DNA of 64,000 nucleotides from Acestrorhynchus altus. Its lineage: Eukaryota; Chordata; Actinopteri; Characiformes; Acestrorhynchidae. The position numbers and the translations under genes were made by a program. Shown in pieces: positions 9,900 through 20,956 of this stretch. Position 1 is the stretch's first letter. Every line of letters starts with the position of its first letter. The stretch covers positions 21,693,687 to 21,757,686 of the forward strand of contig CM067521.1 of NCBI GenBank assembly GCA_034509495.1, in the 5' to 3' direction. The notes beneath the pieces were generated by a model, which searched no databases, was not told where the DNA came from, and saw nothing but the letters and a program-made list of their open reading frames with translations.

Positions 9900-10490
9900 A
9901 TCCCAGCCCAAAAGGGTTAACCTGCTCTAGGAGGGAATCATGAATGCCATGCTGCCATTGGTAGGCTGGGTGCTGGAGGTGGGCTGTAGGAGATTATACA
10001 GGTTTTTCTCCTACTCAGTATTTAATGAAAGAAGGACCAGCAGCTGTGATGCTGCCTCCCACCAGTCTTCCCTGGATTCATCAGCCATAGAGGCTACTCT
10101 CCCCCCTCCCATCCAGCTTCTTTCCATCCACCCCTGACTGACAGCTCAGATGAAGTCATGTGATGCCACAGGATTTGCAGCAGGCATGCTCGGTAAGCTC
10201 CATTCGTCTCCCCTCCTCCCTCCCTGTCTCTGCTGTGCTGTCACTCCCTCCTTTCATCCCTGCCTGAGAGGAGGATGCTTGTTATTGTACAGCATCTCAG
10301 CCCTGCAGCCTGCACTGTTGCTGTTCTCCCTGCTGAATGAATGGCCATTGTAGCTTGTCCCCACACTAGGACTTCCACGCTGACCATCCAAGCTTCATCT
10401 TCATCATTTGTGGACATATCGGAGACGGGTGGTCTTCAGCATCAAATGTCAAGCAGCGAGAGGAGGCTGTAGCAGGTGGCTGGTGAGTAT
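9900..10490 (+). other. Candidate 5' exon/promoter-like block of a downstream gene (weak)
   Basis: This is a stretch of repeat-poor, pyrimidine-rich, higher-complexity sequence between repeat blocks. It has two good 5' splice-site matches: CGGTAAGC with the GT at 10195 and TGGTGAGTAT with the GT at 10483. No protein similarity was recognised in any frame. By human synteny PLEKHA6 starts downstream of PPP1R15B on the same strand, so a non-coding first exon is possible. This is inference only. Confidence 0.2.
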
Positions 10491-10763
10491 TCATTCATGG
10501 TTCTGAATGGGGCTTGCGTATGTTTGTTGATGAGTGTGTTGCCCATCTCTGGGCGGTTGTGCTCTGGAATGGCCAGATGATGTGTGTGCACTCCATGCTG
10601 GATCTACAGGGACAGATGTTTGAGGATGCGGATGGATTTGAATATTTGATGTGGACTGCATTTAAGGACCGGGACATGTCCTGTAGTGCTCTACTTGCAT
10701 AACCACCCACAAGTTGGAATCTCCCCTTCAGACCTTGCAGCCTGTCTAATGTCCTGCAGGCAT

Positions 10764-11390
10764 ACAAATAAAGGTTCCTCTGTGGTTCTTGGCTTGGAGG
10801 TGCAGTGCTTCATATAGAACCTACACATTATGATAAGGTTCTTTATTCCTAAACCCTATTGGACCCAACATCTCCTCAACAAATAGTTTCCTAAACTCTC
10901 CTTGCTTAGAACCAAGAGTTCTAGAATGTATACTGATATATACTGAGGTTCTCTTAATATTTAACCCTATAAGAGTTAATGTCTCACAGTCTTAAAAATA
11001 AAGGTTCCTACATGCATCTTGGCTTGCAGAACAAGTGTCTGAGTCTTCAAATAAAGGTTCCTATGTGGTTCTTGACTAGAATAATCAGTTGTAGGAACAC
11101 TGTTATGGTCATATGAGGTTCTTTATTTTTGAGGGTGAGATGTTACATCTGAAAGAGTAAGGTATTAGTGGTTGATCTATTTTCCTAGAACTCTTGGTTC
11201 TAAGCAAGAACAAACGTTCAGATCTAGAACCTTCTAGTATTTAGGTTATCTTTGAACCCTATGAGATGTAACATTTCACAGTCTTAATGATTTCTACATG
11301 GTTCATGGCTTGGACATAGTCTATACCTCATGCGCTGTTTAAACCAAGAACAATTTGGGAACCTTTATTTTGAAGACTGAGACATTCAGT
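10764..11390. repeat. Composite MITE-like repeat family D, copy 1
   Basis: The phrase AAATAAAGGTTCCT followed by TGGTTCTTGGCTTG or a close variant recurs at about 10765, 10995 and 11047. Its reverse complement appears at about 11115-11130 (GGTTCTTTATTTTTGAG), 11190 and 11360. The arrangement is several nested or tandem inverted copies of a small non-coding element. Related text (caaagaagaaccactttt) occurs at 47060-47650. Confidence 0.65.
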
Positions 11391-12089
11391 CCAATTAGGG
11401 TAATTAAGACACAGACCGTGTATAGAAGGTTATTAATGTATCATATGTGGTGGCACATATGCAGGCGTCCATTTAACACTACCACATCTACTGGTTTGAC
11501 CACTCGGTCTAATTGTATTCTGTTAAAGGTTCACGCTTCAGTGTCTGTCACTGATTACAGATGCTAGGATGCAACCAAATGTGCCCCTTGCTCGTCCCCC
11601 TGGAGTGCCACCACCTGTCTCTCTCTCTCTCTCTCTCTCTCGCTCTGTATGCCCTGTTTGTTTGATTCACGAGGCTGCCCAGAGCAGCTCTGTGTTGACC
11701 AGCATGCAAAACATACTCCATGCAGGACTGATCGGAGCTAAGCCAGCCCAGGCAGCACGGCTGAAGCACACTTTCATTTTGAGGATAAGCTAAGCTGACT
11801 TTAGCAGACGAGCTCTGCTTTAGTGGGTTCTTCCAGTAGGGGGTTCGGGTTGGAGGGAGGAAGGTGTTGAGGTTGACATAATCTCTATCAGGGTAAATAC
11901 AAGGAAGTCCTAATGCAATTACCTCCCCCCCCTCCCCCCATGTGCTAATTTTAGAGGGTTAGGGTTCTTCAAACAATGGATTGATTTCAAAAGTACTGCT
12001 GTGTGGGGAAACGTGGCCTTGTTTTCCTGTCTTTGTGGGGACCAGATTAAGCTTCTGAACTTCTGATCTCTGAGGAATGCTTTTCTATA
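11391..12089. other. Intergenic stretch with a (TC)n microsatellite only
   Basis: No gene was recognised. A TC run lies at 11617-11645 and C-runs near 11926-11940. Confidence 0.4.
11617..11645. repeat. (TC)n microsatellite
   Basis: Perfect CT dinucleotide run, interrupted by a G at the right end. Confidence 0.9.
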
Positions 12090-12330
12090 TACACTAGATG
12101 TCCAAATGTTTGTGGACACTCCTTCTAGTGAACACATACAGCTATTTTAGTTTGCACCCATTGCTGACACAGATGTGAGAAGTGGACATAAACATAAAAA
12201 CATCATGCCAAGCATGGGCTAAAACCCCCAGCATTGGGCTGTGGAGCAGTGGACCTGTGTTTTGGATGGAGCACCATCATTTCGGAGAAGCTGGGGAGTT
12301 GAGGATGTGTGGCGAAATCTACGAAATCTA
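12090..12330 (+). repeat. Dispersed repeat family H, copy 1 (partial)
   Basis: It starts with ACTAGATGTCCAAATGTTTG (terminal), then TTGCACCCATTGCTGACACA and a segment with AAAACCCCCAGCATTGGGCT and GAGCACCATCATT. The same modules recur in five other copies: 13441-13785, 28640-28898, 35040-35325, the split copy at 55395-55500 with 56190-56550, and 60855-61110. It is probably a non-autonomous Tc1-type element, judged by its 'acaaaagtattggga' terminus elsewhere. Confidence 0.7.
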
Positions 12331-12394
12331 TTAGCAAGCCTTCTCTGGACAGTAGGGACAATTACTCCAGCAAAAGCAGGATAAACCCTTTTTT

Positions 12395-12668
12395 TTAAAA
12401 CCCACGATTTCTAAGGAGTGAACATCGAGAGTGAACATCCAGGACTCCCTTATGAGGTGTTTCTGACCAGAAGGCCCAGAAGATATGCTGGAGATATTCT
12501 ATCTCTCGATTGGCCTGGGATTGCTGTGGAATCCTAATGGAAGGAGTGGTTGGGCCTTTTTGCTTAGCCTGCTGCCCCCACAACCCAGACATGGGATAAG
12601 CAGCAGATGATGGATGGATGGATGGATGGATGGATGGATGGATGGATGGATGGATGGATGGATAGATA
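12395..12668 (+). mobile_element. LINE 3'-end fragment ending in (GGAT)n
   Basis: The text CATCCAGGACTCCCTTATGA, then GCCTGCTGCCCCCACAACCC and a GGATAAGCAGCAGATG run ends in a (GGAT)n tail at 12607-12668. This layout matches the 3' terminus of common fish LINE/SINE families (gacccggataagcgg followed by gatg repeats). Another such fragment in the opposite direction lies at 25800-26010. There is no coding remnant. Confidence 0.6.
12607..12668. repeat. (GGAT)n microsatellite
   Basis: About 13 GGAT units with GATA variants at the right end; probably the tail of the LINE fragment. Confidence 0.95.
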
Positions 12669-13440
12669 GGTGGACAGACATCCCAATACTTTTGTCCACA
12701 TGGAACGCTGTGGAAAGCTGAAAAGGCCAGGGTGCTTTTTCTTGTGGTTCCAAAGGTTAAGATCAGGAGCAGGACCTTGCTTGTAGATGCTTGTGGAAGA
12801 CGGTAATGCGGTGTGAAGACCGCGTGGGCGTGTTGCTCAGATCAAGAGAACGTATTCTGTCATGGAGGCACACTGGCTCCCTGTGTCTGGAACCCCACGC
12901 TTCAGCTCATTCTGTTTTTGTTGCCGCTGTCTTCTCTCTTCTCCTCTGAGCTCTTTAGTGATTGGCTCCTGCTAAAGCAGTGAGCTGTTGTCTTTGTCTC
13001 TGATTGGCTGCAGTGTGTGGAGACTGTAGTGAGGAAAAGCTGCGTGTGTGTTTCCAGGTGTGTGTGTTTGTGTGTGGCTAAGGGATCTTTCGCAACATCA
13101 TCATCATTCAAGCCTAGTTTCAGAAAATGAAACGTCTTATTCACAGCTACTGGGGCTGAACAGCACTGCAGTTAAGGCAGACAGGTTTTTCATAAATCTG
13201 GCACCACGACTGCCGGTGGAATTATCCATCACCTCTGGCAATCAAAGGGTGTTCTTAAATTAGGGATTAAAGAATTCCTCCAATTGTTTGGAAAGCTTTG
13301 GCATTATTCAATCAAGATGTAAACAGTCATTCAGAGTAGTTTTGATGTTTGGATAGGACTCATGGATCCACTTACAGCCGAAAGCGATGAAGTGCTCCAT
13401 TAGAATGAACTGCACAGCATGAATGACTCAAACCAGAACC
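12669..13440. other. Intergenic stretch, nothing recognised
   Basis: No exon or repeat family recognised. A short GTGT-rich patch lies at 13043-13077. Confidence 0.4.
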
Positions 13441-13785
13441 CTTTACACACACCATGACAAAAGTATTGGGACATGTCATTCATTTGTTCTTCCAAAATCA
13501 AGGGTATTGAAAAGCTTATCCTGCTTAAATTAGAGTAACTGTCTCTACTTTCTCTATAGGGAAGGATTTGGAGCGTTGCTATGAGGATTTGATGGCATTC
13601 AGTCACCATCCAAAACTTTTTGGGATGAGTTGGGGATGAGGTCCCTTATCTAGTCCACACAGAGAAGTACTGCCAATTGAAAAGCAGATAGAAATGAACC
13701 TATGCCAAATGCAGGCGTGGTCTATAGGGTATAAAGCCCCCCAGCATTGAGCTGTGGAACTGTGCGCTGGAGTGGCGTTCCACCA
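13441..13785 (-). repeat. Dispersed repeat family H, copy 2 (rearranged)
   Basis: It begins with the family terminus ACAAAAGTATTGGGACATG and continues in the reverse sense through AAGGGTATTGAAAAGCTTAT and TGAGGATTTGATGGCATTC. From about 13645 a block in the opposite sense follows (GAGAAGTACTGCCAATTG, then AAAGCCCCCCAGCATTGAGC). The copy has therefore been internally inverted or is a composite of two copies. Confidence 0.65.
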
Positions 13786-13794
13786 AGCCTTTAT

Positions 13795-13995
13795 TTATCT
13801 AGAATTCCAGACTGTAGTTCATCTGGTTCTCTGCAGACTTTATTCTCCTCCTTTCACCCTGATCTTCAATGATCAGGACCCCACAGGACCACCACAGAGC
13901 AGCTATTATGTGGGTGGTGGGTCATTCTCAGCAGTGTTTAAACCCTCCAGCAGTGCTGGGTGTACTCAGGGTGGTCCGAGTGCTTATTTCACGGA
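13795..13995. repeat. Palindromic repeat family P, single arm
   Basis: It contains the diagnostic ACCACCACAGAGCAGCTATT, GTGGGTCATTCTCAGCAGTG and CCTCCAGCAGTGCTG text of family P (see 58905-59565). Only one arm is present. Confidence 0.7.
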
Positions 13996-14347
13996 TAAAA
14001 CTAAAAAGTGAACAGGTAGATGTTGATTCATTTGCAAACTATTTAATGTCTTTTTGCAAAAGGAAAAAGTGGAATGTGCCCAGCATTACCCAACTTCATT
14101 CAGGTGCCCGGGCCTCTCTGAATGTGCCGTTGTCACTGCTGAGGGATCAGACAGAATACTGAACAGTGGCTCAGCGATTTCAGATCAGAGTGGAGATCCT
14201 CTGCAGAGCTAGGCAGAAATAACCAGCACGGCATATTCCTATTCAGCATGTCTGAGATTCACCCAGCTCCCATCATTAGCATGTGATGCACTGGCACATG
14301 GCTGTCACATCACATCGGGCCGCACGCGTCACTGCAGGCTTTGTCCA

Positions 14348-14355
14348 TGACGTCA
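14348..14355. promoter_or_regulatory. Full palindromic CRE motif (TGACGTCA)
   Basis: A consensus cAMP-response element in a locally CpG-bearing patch (CGGGCCGCACGCGTC lies about 30 bases upstream). No promoter is visible next to it, and chance occurrence is possible. Confidence 0.25.
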
Positions 14356-14529
14356 GAATATTCATGATAGAGTGCGACTTGTTACATAAGCAAAAAAAAA
14401 AGGCAAAAAAACCCAACAATGACCCATTTGGAGTTAGATAAATGGTCAGCAATGTCTCTGACTGGAATTAGGCAAATATTTTAATAGGTAAAAAATAATA
14501 TGCAGCTCCTGTCTCAAAACCAAAGATGC

Positions 14530-14860
14530 AGTATCAATATATATGGCATGCAAAAGTATTGGCACACAATTTTGGCTGTGGATTTTTGAGCACCATTTCT
14601 TTCACAATTCAAAATAATAAAGTAACAGGGCTAGATATGAAATTTAGACACCCTGCAAGTTTAATACTTAGTAACACTCCTTTAGCAAGTGTTTACAGCT
14701 TGTCTTTCAGTTAATTTGGGGGGATTTTTTCCTTGCAGATGGATTTAGGTCTATGAGATCCTTGGATCGTCTTGCTGCAGTGCTATTTTGAGGCCTATCT
14801 ACAGACTTGCTCTAGATGTTTAGGTTGGTGGACTGTGAGACACATGGCAGAGCCTTAAGC
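14530..14860 (-). mobile_element. Tc1-like element remnant, reverse orientation
   Basis: ATGCAAAAGTATTGGCACAC at the left, then AGTAACACTCCTTTAGCAAG, GATCCTTGGATCGTCTTGC, TTTTGAGGCCTATCTACAGA and GGTTGGTGGACTGTGAG. This order matches the reverse-strand 5' half of a common fish Tc1-like element. It is non-coding through mutation. Confidence 0.6.
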
Positions 14861-15264
14861 TCGTGCCTCTTAAGGTAGTCTCATGGTAGTATAGTCTAAT
14901 TCTTCCCTTTACTGGTAAAATGTTCCCCACACAAGCCCAAAGGGCAATCGACATACCCCCATGCATGAACAGATGGAGAGTGTCCTTTTCATGAAATTCT
15001 GGGTTCCTTTTCTCTAAATGTATCTTAATGTAAAGTTCTATTTGAAGTAGTTCGGTGCACAGGATCTGTGGACTGAGTCTGGCTGGTTTAGTTGTTGATG
15101 AAAACCTCCAGCGTTGAATGTTGTGGCGAGGACATGGAATAGGTTTTGCATGAAGGTCATATTTGTTCAGGTGTTGCTGTGCAGTACAACAGTACACCCC
15201 CTCTCCAGCATCTGCTCAATATTCCTGAAGGTTTTTCAGCATTTTAAAACGAGTCTAGAAATCC

Positions 15265-15590
15265 AACACAGTTGTCTGTGGCTTCATTCACACCTGGCAT
15301 TATCACGCGTCCTGTGTGAACTGATGGCAAATAATTTGCCGAAACACATAACGTTAATCTCTTGTGACCTCTTGTTAGTGGCTTTCTCATATCACCGCTG
15401 CACTCATTAGGTTGAGATGAGCCAACTAGTTTTGCTTGTGTACCAGTTTCAAATAAGTCCTTAACTGATTAGTTACTTCATCACACAAGGTTCAGTGTGT
15501 CTTGAGGAGCTGTTGTAATCCAATTACTCAAACCACATTCAGAGGTGGTCAGAGACGCATCTGACCACATTACTCTGCCAAAGCATCTTG
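15265..15590. repeat. Dispersed repeat family F, copy 1
   Basis: It contains TTCACACCTGGCATTATCAC and, further on, AATTACTCAAACCACATTCA followed by GAGGTGGTCAGAGACGCATC. Related text lies at 51385-51475. Known fish DNA-type repeats have this form; the superfamily is not determined. Confidence 0.55.
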
Positions 15591-16007
15591 AGGCATCCCC
15601 AACAGCAAAGCAGCATCACCAACTGCATCACCACCCCAGCTTGAAAATACATAACCAAGAGGCCACACCTCCTCTGTCTGCAAGGGTTAACTTAGCATGC
15701 AACAGTAACTAAAGGACAAAAGCAATATTTTTGGCTGATGTGCAAGCAAAACTAGGTGCTTAATCTACGTTTGTTTAAATAATGCAGAGGTGATGTGAAA
15801 AAATCCAATCACAAGAGGTTGATGGTGTGAAAACTGTCCTTTTGGCAATCATTTGTGAGGTGTGAATGGGGTCTATGAAAGCTTTCTTGGTCTTCTAGAC
15901 CTCAACTTGATCTCCGCGACTGTTAGTCACCCTTGGGTTGGTTTAAGATCAATATGCCGGAAGGTTGGAATAAATGTCCCTTTTGGAGATCTGTTCATGT
16001 TCTTCTC

Positions 16008-16150
16008 AAAGGAGAACCTCATGGTACAACTAGTGAATCATTCTGGGATCTCAATGTTCGTCTTCCCCCAACGTGACGACATACAGATTTGTGCCATTTA
16101 ATTTAGCTGTGAGAGATAATAAGCTGAAACCCATTCACTATGAGCTTGCC
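16008..16150. repeat. Dispersed repeat family B, copy 1
   Basis: GAACCTCATGGTACAA, then CATTCTGGGATCTCAATGTT and TTAATTTAGCTGTGAGAGAT, ending near AGCTGAAACCCATTCAC. The same order of blocks recurs at 17728-17855. Confidence 0.75.
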
Positions 16151-17384
16151 TGTGTATACTCCACACCAATTCAGCCAATGCTGTGCGCTGTTGTCTTTCA
16201 GCACAAGCTTAATTAAATGTAATTATGCATGGATGGCAATCAGCGCATGGCTAAATGGGCTGCCTGCGTGTGGCTGAGCGGAACGTCCTTTGTAGGTTGA
16301 TGTATGCAAGGCGGCAAGAAGATCTGAAGATTAAAAGGTTAATCTTATGAGCCGCTCACCTTAACCATGAGCCCGGGCCTCACCCCCAACGTTTCCATGG
16401 CAACCCATCAAATCACCTACACCAGAACGACCGGGGACAACGTCTGGAGATGGAAGGACAAAGGAAGAGGGAGATGATGAAGATAGGATAGCGTGTGGAG
16501 ATGGATATGAGGGGGTGAAACTGGGAGATAAGGCATGAGAGTGGGATGAGGTGAAGAGATTGCCGGGCTCAATCATACTGCTTTCCCTCAAGGCCAGTTG
16601 TGTCCTTTTGCTGCACCCTGGTCCAGACGCCAACCAAGTATTTTGGTGGCAGATCTTTTATAAATTCATTATTTCATGCGCATCTAACTGTATTTTATAA
16701 ACAAACAGCCTGAGAATCCCTCTTATGAGGGGGAAAAACAGCTTGATTCCCCTGGGTTGGTGTTTTAATTTGGGGAGCGGGGGGTGCAGTTGTATAAAGA
16801 CATGCCAAGTCCACAACAGATTGGCTTAAAATACCGTTAACCCTTGCAACTCCACTTCTGTGTACCAGCTCAACACCAGGAGGCTGGGGAATGCTTAGAG
16901 TTTGAGTTGTAATTAGGACCAATCGGATTTTGTTCGACTGGTATTAAGGAGCTAAACATTCTGATATGTTTATTCTGTATACCACACATTAGGTGTAATG
17001 GTCAAAAACAAACAAACAAAAAAAACATCAGGCTTGAATAAACACTTGTGCAAGTTACAGTTAGTTACATCTAGTGTCGTATGGTCCCCCTGAGGTGGTT
17101 CCTACAGCCTTTAGTGTGTAAATTAAGCAGTGAGGTGTAAACATTATCTTGTTAAGTGCTATATATGATTATACATCGTTGTGCAATCATAATGTAATGA
17201 GTTGAAACAAGATAAAAAAAAACAGAATACTTGTTTATTTACCATCTTTTCAAATCCAAAGATGAGAACAATGAGATATAAAGGATAGAGGGAGATAAAA
17301 ATATGGCTCAGCAGTCCATTATCTGAGGTTTAAATCCCAGGTCATGAGTTTGAGAGTGCACAGTTGGCCATGAGATATTAACAG
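16151..17384. other. Intergenic stretch, nothing recognised
   Basis: No gene recognised. The 16200-16280 part (AGCTTAATTAAATGTAATTA and on) is repeat-free with several TAAT cores, and could be a conserved non-coding element. An alignment would be needed to tell. Confidence 0.35.
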
Positions 17385-18095
17385 AATTTTTATATTGGTA
17401 TGTTTTGGAAACAGTGCTTTTTAGAAATCGTGTTGGAAATTGATCATCCCGAGTGTGTTTGAGCTGAAAATGGAAGAATCTTGGTTAATTATTTGTGATG
17501 ATTACATTAACAAGGATGTTTAAGTTTGTTTAAATACTTGAGTGGTCCAAATAAACCATAAATGTCAGTGTTATCCCCGCTCAGGACTTTTATTGTGAAA
17601 TTTAAACAGTGTGTGAGCAAAGAAAGAGAACCGCCTCTCCATTCTCAATTTCATCTGTAACCCAATATCTGGATCGGTGACATTAGTCCTGCCCCTCTCA
17701 CTGATTTCGCCGGAGTCATTGGAGGGTTCTTAGAACCTCATGGTACAATGAATGAATGATTCTGGGATCTCAATGTTTGCCAACCTCCAACATGAATTCA
17801 TTTAACTGAGCCTAATTTAGCTGTGTGAGATACTAAGATGAAGCTCATTCACACGTGGACAGAGCAGTAAACATGCACTGGGTGGCTGCTTTGGCATTTA
17901 AACTGGGATTTAAGTTTTCCAAGATGGTAAGAGCTGATAATGCGTCACACAATGATGAGACATACAGTATTTAGATACAGTCTTGTGGTTTATGTGGAAC
18001 ATTTCTGTACTCTGATCCTGAGATATAAGGCCTAGAGAACCCACATGTAACTGACCGCAAAGTGGAGATCTCTGGTTCTAAGAGTTAATTTTTTA
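17385..18095 (-). repeat. Dispersed repeat family A, copy 1 (near full length, reverse)
   Basis: In reverse orientation it runs from TTGATCATCCCGAGTGTG and ATTAACAAGGATGTTTAAG through AGTGGTCCAAATAAACC, the TTTAAACAGTGTGTGAGCAA segment and CAATTTCATCTGTAACCCAA to TTTAAACTGGGATTTAAG. It ends near GGTTCTAAGAGTTAA. A family B copy lies inside at 17728-17855, so A is interrupted here. Confidence 0.7.
17728..17855. repeat. Dispersed repeat family B, copy 2
   Basis: AGAACCTCATGGTACAATGA, then GATTCTGGGATCTCAATGTT and CTAATTTAGCTGTGTGAGAT, ending at GAAGCTCATTCAC. It is about 75-80 percent like copy 1 by eye and sits inside a family A copy. Confidence 0.75.
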
Positions 18096-18109
18096 CTTTA
18101 TTTTTACTT

Positions 18110-20025
18110 TCACCAAAGTGTACTTTGGCTTTTTATACTTAAACCCTTAAGTAAGTGAGATGATGGAGAATCTATACTTATTGAAAGTACTTTCTCTTTA
18201 ATAGCTACACAATGAACTGCTTCATGTTATACTGACACTGATGTTATTGGTCATCTGATGCAGGGACATTACTAGGCGGGTTATGTCTACATCATATTGG
18301 AGAAACATTGTGATATTTTGTTGTTCTGTAATATATGTTGTGATATTACACAATACACAACCATGTTTCACCAGATGTCTATGATCCAACACATCATGAT
18401 ATTAATGCACTCATGCATTAAAAGATGAAGTAAAATATATGATATTAGGCAGATATGATCTGCCCTTAGTAATGGGGTCATGGGGTAATAGGCATTGGAA
18501 GATGAGAATGATGCAAATATTTCTGTTGTATCAAGCAAATTGTAGTGCATGACCACATTGCGATGACATTACATATTGTGTATTGTTTGACATCACCCCC
18601 CTGCCCCGTTTGAATGCAACAAAGCCCCTCCCCATATAAGCAGGGGGGAACCCCAGCTTTTCAAACAAGCAATCCCCCCCCCAATCGACCAGAAGAAACT
18701 GCTAGGATCCCCAGGGTTTCTACAATGTCTACACGAGTCTCTGATTTGATGTACTGTGTAGGACATAGTTTTTATTTCCCGCATGGATCACATGGCCTCG
18801 TCTGGACAATCCAGGGATGTCCTGGTGGCCTGGATCCCTCACCTAATGCACCAGTCTTCTGTTTCCTTACAGGCTCCCCGTCATTAGGTAGGCCACTAGG
18901 GACTGTCCCTGACTGACGTTTGACATTACTGTCATGACAACGGCAGCATTTGGCATAAGTGCCTAGGAATCACCCACTGCGCTTGGATATTCAAATGAGA
19001 AATGATTTCTGACAAGGCTCATTAATATGCAGGCCAATCTGTAACCGAATCCCAGTGAAATGTGTTCCGATGGAAAGCATGCTGGTCTTTTTAGTACTGA
19101 ATTAAGACTCCAAGTTCTCGTTTCGTTTGTGTGCTCATTGTGGGCTGGAGACAGCAAGTCATTGATTGGCTTCTTAGAAAAGGATCGTACAAACGTCTCT
19201 TTCAGTTTTCTGTTTTCTTGAAGCCAAACAAACTGCGTGGTGAAAACAGCATTGTGATGGACGTACACTGGCACAGTTGACCCCGTTCTTTAATTAAAAG
19301 GAACAAAGACCTTTCATAAGCTTTTGTTTTACGGTTTTCCATGAAATTCATTGTTTTTATAAATGCCCTTCAATTGAATGACAAAGACATGGAAGATTGT
19401 GTCCCAGGGGTTCCTGGCAGTCAGGCATGAAAATGGAAAACCTGTGTCATGCACTGTAAATGGAACCCCATTACATATGTCTTACATTACTATCTGGTAT
19501 ACTACATGAGTTTCTAGAAGAACAGTCTAGATCACAAGATCTCCACAATTACTAGATCTTCATTATTTCCCTCACCTTACCTAAACATACAGTACACGTG
19601 ATTTTGGGCTTTGCAATCTGGACCTGCGTTGTCATATTCAGAACACCAAATCCACACAGGCTGTGCTCTCATTTGCATATCAATAGTACTGCTGTGCTTC
19701 ACCCCCTGTGGACTAGCAGACCAGAGTCTGAGCCAGACTTCTGGCCGCCCAAGCATCTCTCCCTCAGGACCAATTAGACAGGTTTTAAATGTAAACTATT
19801 TCCTCAGTCATCATCTTCTGCATCTGCTGCTCCTCTCCACACCCAATTGTACTTTTCAGCACTGGGTTTGGGGGAAGTCGATTAGTGTTTACCCAGGTCT
19901 AGACTTTGAAGCTCACCTGGACTCCACCTGGAGGTTTGTGTTTGCCGTACACCTCAAGGGTGGCATTTGTGCATAACAGGATGTGGAAATTGTCCCTCCA
20001 TAGGATTGTGACCTGATGCCCATTA
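18110..20025. other. Intergenic stretch, no gene recognised
   Basis: There is no convincing exon. Between 18590 and 18690 a C-rich stretch surrounds a TATA-like CATATAAG (18633-18640). From 18280 to 18590 the text is rich in GTGATATT/ATATTGTG words that resemble a degenerate fish repeat. Otherwise nothing is seen. Confidence 0.35.
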
Positions 20026-20029
20026 ACTC

Positions 20030-20265
20030 TTAGAACCTGAGATCCAGACCTGGTGGGCAGATAAGTGCTGTTTTCTAGGCTTCATATCTGTGGATGAGAG
20101 TAAACTACAGACATGATGCACATCATAACAAACAAGACTTGACCGTTGATGAATTAACAGAACCAAAGTGCTGAGAGAGAATGATATGGAATTCTTATTT
20201 TTTATTTGGACTACCGTGAAGTATTTTGAAGAACTTTATATATATTTATGTAACAGGATTCCAAC
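20030..20265 (+). repeat. Dispersed repeat family A, copy 2 (internally deleted)
   Basis: Left-end text TTAACTCTTAGAACCTGAGA and TTTTCTAGGCTTCATATCTG, then ACATGATGCACATCATAAC, jumps directly to the right-end block TTATTTGGACTACCGTGAAG and ATTTTGAAGAAC. The middle of the family is missing. Confidence 0.65.
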
Positions 20266-20915
20266 AGGAAGGCAAAAAAAACAAAATTTAACTGTGAAGT
20301 GAATTTTTTTGAAAACATTGTCAAATTCATAAAAATATTGTCTCCTTGGAACTATAAGGTTCTGTCTGCATTCTGAGCACTTTTGAGATATTTAGCCTTA
20401 AATCCTTTATAATGACGCATATGGAGATACAAACACTCTCTTTTCTAGATAATTAAAAAAAAACCAAGCATGTGCATTAGGATCACCTACTAATGTGCAC
20501 CAAACCACAGCTCAGCTAGCTTCATTTGTTTATGCACAAAAAATGATGGTCGGATATTTTTTGAACACAACTTGTAACTAATTCAGTTTTGACAATGTAA
20601 GATAAATGAATTTGGATATTAGGTTCTAATATTTACCCATTATTTAATAGTACAAAATCTCCTGAAAAATCACATCTTATTAATACTAAATAATGAAAAT
20701 GGCTAATGTACGTCAAGCCATGAAAATATCCTGCAGTGGCATAGCGGCCTTGAGTTTAAACTGGGACCACAAAGGGTTTTATGGCATAGAAGGACCATTT
20801 TGGGTTCCCAAAGCCTAGCTCTCAGACTGGTCCTCAGGGACCCTCTACCCTTATTTGTAAAGAGTTGGACCAAAAATCCTGGACTGTGGGAATGCCGGTA
20901 ATTTCCAGTAGAGAG
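20266..20915. other. AT-rich stretch, nothing recognised
   Basis: No gene or family repeat identified. Confidence 0.4.
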
Positions 20916-20919
20916 CACG

Positions 20920-20956
20920 CTGCTGCTGCTGCTGCTGCTGCTGCTACTACTGCTGT
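20920..20956. repeat. (CTG)n trinucleotide repeat
   Basis: About eight uninterrupted CTG units followed by CTACTACTGCTG. It produces poly-Ser/Ala/Leu runs in spurious frames but is not in a recognisable gene. Confidence 0.95.

Noticed and set aside
18590..18700. Core promoter with TATA-like CATATAAG
   Set aside because: No initiator, no exon and no downstream gene seen; C-rich low-complexity context.
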